A stretch of DNA of 6,527 nt from Limisphaerales bacterium (GTDB lineage Bacteria > Verrucomicrobiota > Verrucomicrobiia > Limisphaerales > UBA8199). Positions 1 to 5,768 of this stretch are shown here, one piece after another. A program made the position numbers and the translations under genes. Within the stretch, counting starts at the first letter, position 1; every line of letters starts with the position of its first letter. A model generated the notes under the pieces. The model saw only the letters and a list, made by a program, of their open reading frames with translations, was not told where the DNA came from and did not search any database. Location of the stretch: contig JANXQE010000772.1 of NCBI GenBank assembly GCA_025356925.1, forward strand, positions 1-6,527, given 5' to 3'.

Positions 1-1
1 T

Positions 2-919
2 GCTGTCGAGGGTGCAGGTCTTTGCCCCCGCCTTGGTTTGTACTGTTTGTTCCACTTCAAAACTTGTCGGGCTGTTTTCCTTGATGATCGTCAGCGTGCC
101 ATCGCGTTGCGAACTGAAGGCTTCTCCGGTAGCGGGATTGAATCCGCCGCCGTCGGTTCCGTTTCCGATGGGCAGCGTGCTGATGATCTTTCCGTCATCG
201 GCATTGAGGATCACGCAGGTGGCGGGCTCGTGGCACATAGCGAAGAGGATGTGATTTTTCGCGTCCAGACCCAACCCGCCCGGCCCGCCGCCCTTTCCGC
301 TGAGGTCGTACTGGGCAACCACCTTGAGCGAATTGACATCGACCACCGCGATCTTGTCCTTGTCTTCAAGATCAACGTAGAGACGCCCCTTGCCGTCGCT
401 GGCGGCTTGCTCTGGCGCACCACCCAGGTCAATCGTGCCGACCACTGAGCCGTCCTTGCCGTCAATTACCGTCGCGTTCGGCGCACGGTGGCTGAAAACG
501 TAAATCCGTTCGGTCAGAGGCTCGAAGAGGATGCCGTCGGGACCGCCTTCGACAGGAATGGACTTGAGCGTCTCGAGCGTTTTAGTGTCCCACATAACCA
601 CCGGACTGCTGCTGCAAAAGCCGTGATTGGACTTGGGGTCCACCGCCACACCACGCGCTCGCGCGTTCGTGATCGAGCCGGCTGATTTGAGTGTATCAAG
701 GTCAAAAACCAGGACTTGATTTCCGCGGGGCACATAGATGCGCCGACCGTCACTGTCCGCGAAGACGTAATCGATGCCGCCAGTCCCAGCGATCTGGGCC
801 GAGTTAAGAATTTTGTATGGTGTGGCCGCCTCGCCTGCGTGGGCAAAAGAGCCCGAAGCGAAGGCGATCGACCCGATCGAGGCGATAATGCTTAGGAAAC
901 CCGTCGTATTTGTTTTCAT
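2..919 (-). CDS. YncE-like secreted beta-propeller protein (3' end cut by window edge)
   Basis: On the minus strand an ATG at 919-917 opens a frame of 306 codons that stays open to the window edge, so the C-terminus is missing, probably by a few tens of residues judging from the family's usual length. Residues 1-27 look like a Sec signal peptide: MKTN, then a hydrophobic run LSIIASIGSIAF, then a small-residue site near AHA/GEA. The rest shows repeated propeller blades, with an aspartate-rich turn after each strand: RRIYVPRGNQVLVFDLDTLK (61-78 region), VVMWDTKTLETLKSIPVEGGPDG (107-129), ERIYVFSH (137-144), VIDGKDGSVVGTIDLGG (151-167), GRLYVDLEDKDKIAVVDVNS (178-197) and CVILNADDGKIISTLPIG (235-252). 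This is the YVTN/YncE pattern. Such proteins are exported, and most have no proven biochemical role. No Shine-Dalgarno is visible upstream of the start. The gene is divergent from the PQQ-like gene at 1492. Family assignment is confident; function is unknown. Confidence 0.88.
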   Translation of the reverse strand, partial: MKTNTTGFLSIIASIGSIAFASGSFAHAGEAATPYKILNSAQIAGTGGIDYVFADSDGRRIYVPRGNQVLVFDLDTLKSAGSITNARARGVAVDPKSNHGFCSSSPVVMWDTKTLETLKSIPVEGGPDGILFEPLTERIYVFSHRAPNATVIDGKDGSVVGTIDLGGAPEQAASDGKGRLYVDLEDKDKIAVVDVNSLKVVAQYDLSGKGGGPGGLGLDAKNHILFAMCHEPATCVILNADDGKIISTLPIGNGTDGGGFNPATGEAFSSQRDGTLTIIKENSPTSFEVEQTVQTKAGAKTCTLDS

Positions 920-1280
920 CTGGTTGTTAGTTTTAAATCCGGCCTATCAAAGGCGCGTGGGAATGATATCTTGGGAATTAAGGAACCAGACGTTCTCATA
1001 ACCCATTCGGTTACGTCTCGATTGCCAAATGTCGCGCTGTGAGTCCGCGGTTCTCGTAACGGTACCGGGGCATTGCTTTGTGACAGTCTGGTTGTTCTTC
1101 ATCTGGGCGGTTGACATGCGACTGGGCGCTCGTTCAAGTTTCCCGGCTGCTTGGTTCCGCCACGCGCGGCACATCACCGACTTAGTTTCTCATAGGCAAC
1201 ATTACCAAAACATTACCGTACCGTAACGATCTGTAATGATCGGACTTGCCTCCAATGAGCGCAATCCGTCCGCCGTCAGA

Positions 1281-1300
1281 CGACTCGGCACAGAGAGTCG
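1281..1300 (+). other. Short hairpin in the leader region of the PQQ-like gene
   Basis: CGACTC (1281-1286) and GAGTCG (1295-1300) are perfect inverse complements around an 8-base loop. No T-run follows, so it is not an intrinsic terminator. It could be a structured 5' leader, a protein site, or chance in GC-rich DNA. Confidence 0.3.
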
Positions 1301-1333
1301 CCGTCGGCCGTCAATTCATGGATCGGCTCAGAT

Positions 1334-1366
1334 ACCTGGCGACCTCAGCCGCCCGTACCGCCAGGT
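1334..1366 (+). other. 8-bp hairpin in the leader region of the PQQ-like gene
   Basis: ACCTGGCG (1334-1341) pairs perfectly with CGCCAGGT (1359-1366) across a 17-base loop, and a T-G wobble (1333/1367) could extend the stem. There is no following T-run on the plus strand. It lies 34 bases downstream of the hairpin at 1281-1300, so the two may form one structured leader upstream of the PQQ-like gene. Function is unknown. Confidence 0.35.
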
Positions 1367-1491
1367 GACTGCAAATCGTTGGCTGCAAAGCACCGCCGCA
1401 AGGCCCGATGCCGGTTCCGAACAGTTTGAATATGAAAGCCGGCGATGTTACAACTGACGGCATGAGCCCAATTTTTCAGCGGCCGGCAAGC

Positions 1492-2964
1492 ATGTTCAGG
1501 GGGAGGTCTCGGCAAAATGCAGCCTCGGCACGATGGTGCAAAACTTTGGGATGTCGCGCAACGGTAGCGAAAATTAAGACGGCAGCCAGTGCGCTCGCCG
1601 GTGCCAGCGTGGGCCACATCACCCTCGCCTTTCTTACTTGCACCACTACGCCGGGCCGCTCGCACGCGGCGGCAGCCGCAGATGCGAACTGGCCGCAGTT
1701 CCGGGGAACGTCGGCCGCTGGCGTCAGCGCGAACGCCCGGTTGCCGGACCATTGGTCTGCCACCGAAAACGTGGAGTGGAAGACGGAACTGCCGGGGCGT
1801 AGCTGGTCGTCGCCGATCGTTTGGGGCGGCCGCGTCTTCCTCACTGCCGTCGTGAACCAGGGGGAATCCGAGCCGCCCAAGAAGGGGCTTTATTTTGGGG
1901 GCAACCGCCCGGATCCACCCAAAACTGAGCATCAGTGGAAGGTGGTCTGTCTCGATCTTGCGACGGGGAGAGTGGAATGGGAAAAGACGGTCTCTCAAGG
2001 CGCGCCCCAAACATCTGTGCATCTCAAGAACAGCTACGGCGCGGAGACGCCAGTGACAGATGGGGAAAGGGTTTACGCTCTGTTCGGCAATGTGGGGGTG
2101 TTCGCCTTCACCCTCGAAGGCAAAGAGGCTTGGACAAAGCGCCTGGAACCCCACAACACGCGGTATGGCTGGGGCACCGCGGCGTCGCCGGTTCTGCACG
2201 GCGGTCGGCTTTTCATCGTGAATGACAATGAGGACCAGTCTCAACTTCTTGCGCTGGATGCAAAAACCGGCAAAGAACTTTGGCGTGCCGACCGAGACGA
2301 GAAGAGCAACTGGGTCACTCCGTTCATCTGGGACAACGAACAACGCACGGAGCTCATCACACCGGGCAGCCGGGCGGTCCGTAGTTACGACCTCGACGGC
2401 AAACCGCTGTGGTCGTTCCGCGGCATGTCGAGTATTGCTATCCCCACACCGATCGCGGGCCGCGGCTTGCTTTTCGTAAGTTCCGGTTACGTAGGAGACA
2501 AGCTTCGTCCGCTCTACGCTATTCGTTCCGGCGCGAGCGGCGACATCACGCTCAAGCCGGGCGAAACCACCAACGAATCGATCGCCTGGTCAAACCCGGT
2601 CGGCGGGCCTTACAATCCCTCCCCGGTCTTCTACGAGGGGCGGCTTTATGTCCTCTACGATCGCGGTCTGGTCAGTTGTTTCGAGGCGAACACCGGAAAA
2701 GTGCTTTACGACCGTGAACGGTTGCCGGAAGGCTTTGCCTTTACCTCCTCACCCTGGGCGACGGGCGGGCGAGTTTTCTGCCTGAACGAGGACGGTGTGT
2801 GCTACGTGCTCCGCGCGGGCGACAACTTCGAACTGCTTCATACCAACAAACTGGCTGGTGATGACATGTGCATGGCGACACCGGCGTTCGCGGGCGACCG
2901 GCTTCTCCTCCGCACCGCTCCACGGCTCTACTGCTTGAGGGCGAGCGGGCAGACCGGGAAGTGA
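1492..2964 (+). CDS. Exported PQQ-like beta-propeller repeat protein
   Basis: The open frame runs from an ATG at 1408 (518 residues) to TGA at 2962-2964. I prefer the in-frame ATG at 1492 (490 residues) because it puts the hydrophobic signal segment nearer the N-terminus; TTG at 1546 is another option. None of these has a good ribosome site. Numbering from 1492, residues about 31-50 (AASALAGASVGHITLAFLTC) form the signal core, with cleavage likely around the SHA/AAAAAD stretch. NWPQFRG (66-72) follows, an opening motif common in secreted PQQ-like proteins of Planctomycetota and Verrucomicrobiota. Propeller blades with the typical (L/Y)D..TG...W turns are LDLATGRVEWEK (154-165), LDAKTGKELWRA (235-246), YDLDGKPLWSFRG (279-291) and FEANTGKVLYDRE (397-409). 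This resembles the BamB/PQQ_2 fold. I see no cytochrome or dehydrogenase domain, so PQQ binding or enzyme activity should not be assumed. It is probably periplasmic or envelope-located, perhaps a scaffold or binding protein. The low GC at third codon positions before about 1570 supports a start later than 1408. Confidence 0.88.
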   Translation: MFRGRSRQNAASARWCKTLGCRATVAKIKTAASALAGASVGHITLAFLTCTTTPGRSHAAAAADANWPQFRGTSAAGVSANARLPDHWSATENVEWKTELPGRSWSSPIVWGGRVFLTAVVNQGESEPPKKGLYFGGNRPDPPKTEHQWKVVCLDLATGRVEWEKTVSQGAPQTSVHLKNSYGAETPVTDGERVYALFGNVGVFAFTLEGKEAWTKRLEPHNTRYGWGTAASPVLHGGRLFIVNDNEDQSQLLALDAKTGKELWRADRDEKSNWVTPFIWDNEQRTELITPGSRAVRSYDLDGKPLWSFRGMSSIAIPTPIAGRGLLFVSSGYVGDKLRPLYAIRSGASGDITLKPGETTNESIAWSNPVGGPYNPSPVFYEGRLYVLYDRGLVSCFEANTGKVLYDRERLPEGFAFTSSPWATGGRVFCLNEDGVCYVLRAGDNFELLHTNKLAGDDMCMATPAFAGDRLLLRTAPRLYCLRASGQTGK

Positions 2965-2968
2965 GCAG

Positions 2969-2992
2969 CCGTGGGCGGTGGCAAAGCCACGG
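2969..2992 (+). terminator. Possible weak terminator or attenuator hairpin after the PQQ-like gene
   Basis: CCGTGG (2969-2974) can pair with CCACGG (2987-2992). Alternatively GTGGC (2978-2982) pairs with GCCAC (2986-2990) around an AAA loop. It begins five bases after the TGA stop, where a terminator would be expected. No T-run follows (the next bases are ACCATTGCC), so it lacks the second half of an intrinsic terminator. Confidence 0.25.
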
Positions 2993-3046
2993 ACCATTGC
3001 CAGATAACTTGTGCACTCGCCATTCCTTGCCTAGATTCATTCGATA

Positions 3047-4027
3047 ATGAGTACACCGTTGAGTGAGCAGGTGAAGGCGACGGCCGTTTGGATCAACAAA
3101 CTCCGTGGGGAAATCGGGCAGGTCATCGTGGGCCAGGAGCAATTAGTGGATCGGCTGCTGGTCGGCTTGCTGGCGAACGGCCACGTGTTGCTCGAGGGTG
3201 TTCCGGGACTGGCCAAGACGCTCTCGGTTCGCACGCTGGCGGCCGCAATCCAGGCCTCCTTTCATCGGATCCAGTTCACTCCCGACCTTCTGCCCGCTGA
3301 CATTGTCGGGACGCTCATCTATAGTCCACAGGATGGGAAGTATCACGCCACCAAAGGTCCGGTGTTTGCCAACTTTGTGCTGGCGGACGAAATCAATCGA
3401 GCACCCGCCAAGGTCCAGTCCGCCTTGCTCGAGACCATGCAGGAACGCCAGGTGACCCTCGGAGGCGAGACCATGCCCTTGCCATCGCCGTTCCTCGTGC
3501 TGGCCACGGAAAACCCGATCGACCAGGAAGGCACGTATCCGCTACCGGAAGCGCAGGTCGATCGGTTCATGTTCAAGGTGCTCCTCGATTATCCCTCATT
3601 CGCGGAGGAGCGAAAAATCCTTGATCGCATGGCGTTTACCGCACCCGAGACCCGAGTCCAGCCCGTGATTGCGCTGGACGAGATCCTGCACACTCGCAAG
3701 CTGGTGGATCAAATTCATGTTGACGAAAAAGTCCGTGATTACGTCGTGCACATTGTATTTGCGACGCGCAAGCCGGAACAATACAAGCTGGACCTGAAAA
3801 ACTTCATCCAGTTTGGGGCCTCTCCACGCGCGACCATCTTTTTGACAGTGGCAGCGAAAGCCTGGGCGTTGCTCCAGGGACGAGATTACGTAACGCCCGA
3901 GGATATCAAGAGTATTGGCCCGGACGTCCTGCGCCACCGGATCATTCTCACTTATGAGGCGGAAGCCCAGGCGGTGACGACCGACGCCATCATCAAGAAA
4001 ATCTTTAACGCAGTCCCGGTGCCGTGA
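3047..4027 (+). CDS. MoxR family AAA+ ATPase
   Basis: A 326-residue MoxR-type AAA+ ATPase of normal family length. Walker A is GVPGLAKT (51-58), in the MoxR form with A before KT. Walker B is VLADEINR (111-118), followed by APAKVQSALLETMQE. Sensor 1 is in ATENP (153-157), followed by the family signature EGTYPLPEAQVDRF (161-174). GASPRA (257-262) is the sensor 2 region, with a C-terminal lid domain after it. All key ATPase residues are present. MoxR proteins are cytoplasmic chaperone-like ATPases that work with VWA-domain partners, here probably the DUF58 and BatA products downstream. The ATG at 3047 has no clear Shine-Dalgarno, but the protein begins just ahead of the conserved region, as family members do. 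Its TGA overlaps the GTG start of the next gene (GTGA, 4024-4027), implying coupled translation. The gap to the PQQ-like gene is 82 bases, so it may have its own promoter. Confidence 0.96.
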   Translation: MSTPLSEQVKATAVWINKLRGEIGQVIVGQEQLVDRLLVGLLANGHVLLEGVPGLAKTLSVRTLAAAIQASFHRIQFTPDLLPADIVGTLIYSPQDGKYHATKGPVFANFVLADEINRAPAKVQSALLETMQERQVTLGGETMPLPSPFLVLATENPIDQEGTYPLPEAQVDRFMFKVLLDYPSFAEERKILDRMAFTAPETRVQPVIALDEILHTRKLVDQIHVDEKVRDYVVHIVFATRKPEQYKLDLKNFIQFGASPRATIFLTVAAKAWALLQGRDYVTPEDIKSIGPDVLRHRIILTYEAEAQAVTTDAIIKKIFNAVPVP

Positions 4028-4941
4028 CCATTCACGAACTGTTGGCAGCGGTCCGCCGGGTCGAGGTACGCACCAACCGGCTGGTCAACGATATGATGGT
4101 CGGGGCGTATCTCAGCCATTTTAAAGGCCGCGGGATGGATTTTGAGGAGTTGCGCGAGTACATGCCCGGGGACGAGGTCCGTGACATCGATTGGAATGTC
4201 ACCAATCGGATGGGCCGGCCCTTTGTGAAGCGCTACCGCGAGGAACGCGAGTTGGCAATGGTCCTCGCGCTTGATATCTCCGGGTCCTCAGCTTTTGGTT
4301 CCGTGCACCGCTCTAAACGCGAGTTCGCGGCCGAGATCGCCGGGACGCTCGCCATTTCCGCCACCCGCAGCAGCGACAAGGTGGCTTTATTACTCTTCAC
4401 CGACCAGGTTGAGTTGTTCATCCCTCCGCGCAAAGGACGTCGCCACATCCTGCGGCTCATCCGCGAAATGCTCTTTTTCAAACCGAAACATCGCGGCACG
4501 AACGTTCCCGCAGCGCTGGCATTTCTCAACCACCTGTTGCACCGGAGGTCGATCGTATTTTTACTTACGGATTTTCTTCATAGCTTTGGCGAAGCCTCTG
4601 CTCCAGCCCGTGCCGGGCGCGATACGCTCCAGGAACTCGGCCTGACCAATGCCCGGCATGACCTGGTCTGCATTCACCTGCATGATCCGCGGGAGAGCAC
4701 GTTGCCCGCCGCGGGTTTGCTCACCATCGAGGATGCAGAGACCGGCGAATTGCTCGAAATCGACTCGAACCGCTCCATCGTTCGCGAAAGGTTCGCCCGC
4801 ACCAATGCAGACCGCCTGGCTGAGCTGGATCGAGCGTTCCGCCGGGCGGGAGTGGATACGCTGAGCTTTAGCACCGACCGACCCTTCGCGCAAACCCTGC
4901 AAAGCTTCTTCGAAACGCGGCGCGGTAGGAGGAGAGGATGA
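4024..4941 (+). CDS. DUF58 domain protein with VWA-like metal site
   Basis: A 305-residue DUF58 protein that starts at GTG 4024 and overlaps the MoxR stop by four bases. The family hallmark occupies residues 33-57: FKGRGMDFEELREYMPGDE, then VRDIDW. RPFVKRYREERE follows (65-76). A VWA-like fold then begins with the metal-site motif DISGSS (84-89, D84, S86, S88). T149 in HRGTNVPAAL and D193 in LLTDF are candidates for the remaining metal-site residues, so the site looks intact. No membrane segment is visible, so it is predicted to be cytoplasmic or peripheral. DUF58 proteins are regularly encoded beside MoxR ATPases and are thought to be their partners; the exact role is not established. Its C-terminus is very basic (RRGRRRG), and the ATGA at 4938-4941 overlaps the next start. 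Confidence 0.94.
   Translation: MTIHELLAAVRRVEVRTNRLVNDMMVGAYLSHFKGRGMDFEELREYMPGDEVRDIDWNVTNRMGRPFVKRYREERELAMVLALDISGSSAFGSVHRSKREFAAEIAGTLAISATRSSDKVALLLFTDQVELFIPPRKGRRHILRLIREMLFFKPKHRGTNVPAALAFLNHLLHRRSIVFLLTDFLHSFGEASAPARAGRDTLQELGLTNARHDLVCIHLHDPRESTLPAAGLLTIEDAETGELLEIDSNRSIVRERFARTNADRLAELDRAFRRAGVDTLSFSTDRPFAQTLQSFFETRRGRRRG
4927..4932 (+). promoter_or_regulatory. Strong Shine-Dalgarno deciding the DUF4381-like start
   Basis: AGGAGG lies five bases before ATG 4938, inside the end of the DUF58 gene. It is the clearest ribosome site in the window. It supports starting the DUF4381-like protein at 4938 and not at some later codon past the repeat element. Confidence 0.7.
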
Positions 4942-5741
4942 CCAGGGTGGTGGAAACCCGAAGGCCGAAGGCCCGAGGTCCACGTTCACTAAGGCTACGG
5001 GAGATCAGAGCTCGCGGGACTTCGAGGATAACCGGTCCCGTATTCGGATTTCGGATTTCGGGTTTCTTTCGGATTTCGGATTTCGGCCTTCGGCCTTTTC
5101 TGACCCTCCTCCTTTTCGTCTCCACCTCGGTGGTGGCCCCCTCAGCCGAGACCAACGTGCTGCCGGACCTGCCCTCGTCCTCACTAAGGCCTCCCCGGGG
5201 GGAAATCCTGCCTTCATCCTGGGACCAGTACGGAACTTGGATCGTCCTCGCCTCGGTGGTTGTGTTGGTCGCAATCGGCGTTGTTATCTGGCTCGCGACC
5301 CGCCCGAAACCCGCGACGCCCATTCCCTGGGCGACGCAGGCTCGCCAGGAACTGGATTCACTGCGGCACCAGCCTGAAGACGGATTTTTATTGAGCCGCA
5401 CGGCCCAAATTGTGCGCCATTACGTCGCCTTGGCCTTTGGGTTGCCCGCGGGCGAACTGAACACCTCGGAGTTCTGCGGCACCGTGCAGAGTTGTGAAAA
5501 GATTGGCCCTGAACTCGCCCATGAGCTTATCGATTATCTTCACGCGTCGGATCTCCGAAAGTTTGCGCCAGGGCCTGAAGAAACGCCCCTTGGCGCCCTG
5601 GCTCGCGCAGAGAGGATTATTGAACGGACGGAGAGCCGATTGGCAGATCTGAGCCGCGTGGCATTCACCCCGAGTGCGGATTTGGACTCGCCCCGCCCAC
5701 CGAAGACGGACCGGGAACGGAGACTGGCAAGTGGCGCTTAG
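4938..5741 (+). CDS. DUF4381-like membrane protein with unusual repeat-encoded N-terminus
   Basis: A 267-residue protein starting at ATG 4938, with AGGAGG five bases upstream and a 4-base overlap with DUF58. Residues 2-52 are arginine-rich and are largely encoded by the repeat element at 4954-5097. Residues 53-70 (PFLTLLLFVSTSVVAPSA) look like a signal peptide or first membrane segment. LPDLPSSSLRPPRGEILPS (75-93) is the short proline-rich piece seen before the membrane helix in DUF4381-type proteins. Residues about 99-120 (WIVLASVVVLVAIGVVIWLA) form a clear transmembrane helix, followed by TRPKP and a cytoplasmic helical domain (RQELDSLRH, then QIVRHYVALAFGLPAGELNT). That order matches DUF4381 proteins of MoxR/Bat loci, which are of unknown biochemical function, but this one is longer than usual. 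There is no ATG, GTG or TTG in frame between 4953 and about 5128, so no later start could spare the repeat-encoded part. The C-terminal 40 residues are charged and low in complexity. Confidence 0.8.
   Translation: MTRVVETRRPKARGPRSLRLREIRARGTSRITGPVFGFRISGFFRISDFGLRPFLTLLLFVSTSVVAPSAETNVLPDLPSSSLRPPRGEILPSSWDQYGTWIVLASVVVLVAIGVVIWLATRPKPATPIPWATQARQELDSLRHQPEDGFLLSRTAQIVRHYVALAFGLPAGELNTSEFCGTVQSCEKIGPELAHELIDYLHASDLRKFAPGPEETPLGALARAERIIERTESRLADLSRVAFTPSADLDSPRPPKTDRERRLASGA
4954..5097. repeat. Repeat element bounded by inverted heptamer arrays
   Basis: The left end (4954-4974) reads AAACCCG, AAGGCCG, AAGGCCC. The right end (5045-5097) is made of heptamers CGGATTT x2, CGGGTTT, a broken CTTT, CGGATTT x2 and CGGCCTT x2. 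The left units are inverse complements of the same CGGNNTT family, and 13 bases match perfectly as an inverted repeat (4961-4973 with 5085-5097). Between the arms lies a further hairpin: CGGGAC (5015-5020) with GTCCCG (5035-5040). The layout looks like a dispersed, palindromic, non-coding genomic repeat; similar heptamer strings seem familiar from intergenic DNA of Verrucomicrobiota, which I cannot verify here. No transposase is present. The element sits inside the DUF4381-like coding frame without interrupting it. Confidence 0.7.
5045..5097 (+). repeat. Tandem 7-base repeat array (CGGNNTT)
   Basis: Units: CGGATTT at 5045, 5052, 5070 and 5077; CGGGTTT at 5059; CGGCCTT at 5084 and 5091. A 4-base remnant CTTT at 5066-5069 breaks the register. 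Because seven is not a multiple of three, the translation drifts through frames, giving FGFRISGFFRISDFGLRP, which explains the odd composition of the protein here. Confidence 0.85.
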
Positions 5742-5768
5742 CACGATAGCATTCCCTGCGTTGGCGTC

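Larger units (their letters stand above)
920..1491. other. Divergent intergenic region, no convincing gene
   Basis: About 570 bases separate the two divergently transcribed propeller genes, so it should hold both promoters. No sequence matches a good sigma-70 pair: TTGACA at 1111-1116 has only TCAAGT at the expected -10 distance. It contains an 11-base direct repeat GTTCTC(A/G)TAAC at 992-1002 and 1050-1060. A 13-base motif at 1055-1067 recurs inverted at 1216-1228 with 11 of 13 matches. CATTAC occurs at 1200-1205 and 1211-1216, with its inverse GTAATG at 1233-1238. Two hairpins lie at 1281-1300 and 1334-1366. Open frames here (for example 1236-1457) read as arginine- and serine-rich noise. 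No tRNA or known riboswitch was recognised. Confidence 0.6.

Noticed and set aside
38..448. 136-codon plus-strand frame over the left end
   Set aside because: It is the shadow of the YncE-like gene on the minus strand, which has a signal peptide and propeller repeats.
1111..1139. TTGACA as a -35 promoter element
   Set aside because: At 17-base spacing the -10 position reads TCAAGT, which does not resemble TATAAT, so a sigma-70 promoter is not supported.
1236..1457. Possible small gene of 73 codons in the intergenic region
   Set aside because: No ribosome site, arginine/serine-rich composition with no domain, and it overlaps both hairpins.
1345..2343. 332-codon open frame on the minus strand opposite the PQQ-like gene
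   Set aside because: It is antisense to a well-supported propeller frame, its translation is rich in R, P and C with no recognisable motif, and GC-rich coding DNA often leaves such open antisense frames.
3010..3037. Promoter TTGTGC / TAGATT just before the MoxR gene
   Set aside because: The -35 matches only about half of consensus and the -10 four of six, and the -10 would lie nine bases before the start codon, leaving almost no leader.
5045..5097. CRISPR-like array
   Set aside because: The 7-base units are directly tandem without spacers and lie inside a coding frame with no cas genes nearby.
4868..5401. 177-codon minus-strand frame across the heptamer repeat
   Set aside because: Antisense to the DUF58 and DUF4381 genes. 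Its repetitive KSEIRKKPEIRNPN stretch is only the translated repeat.
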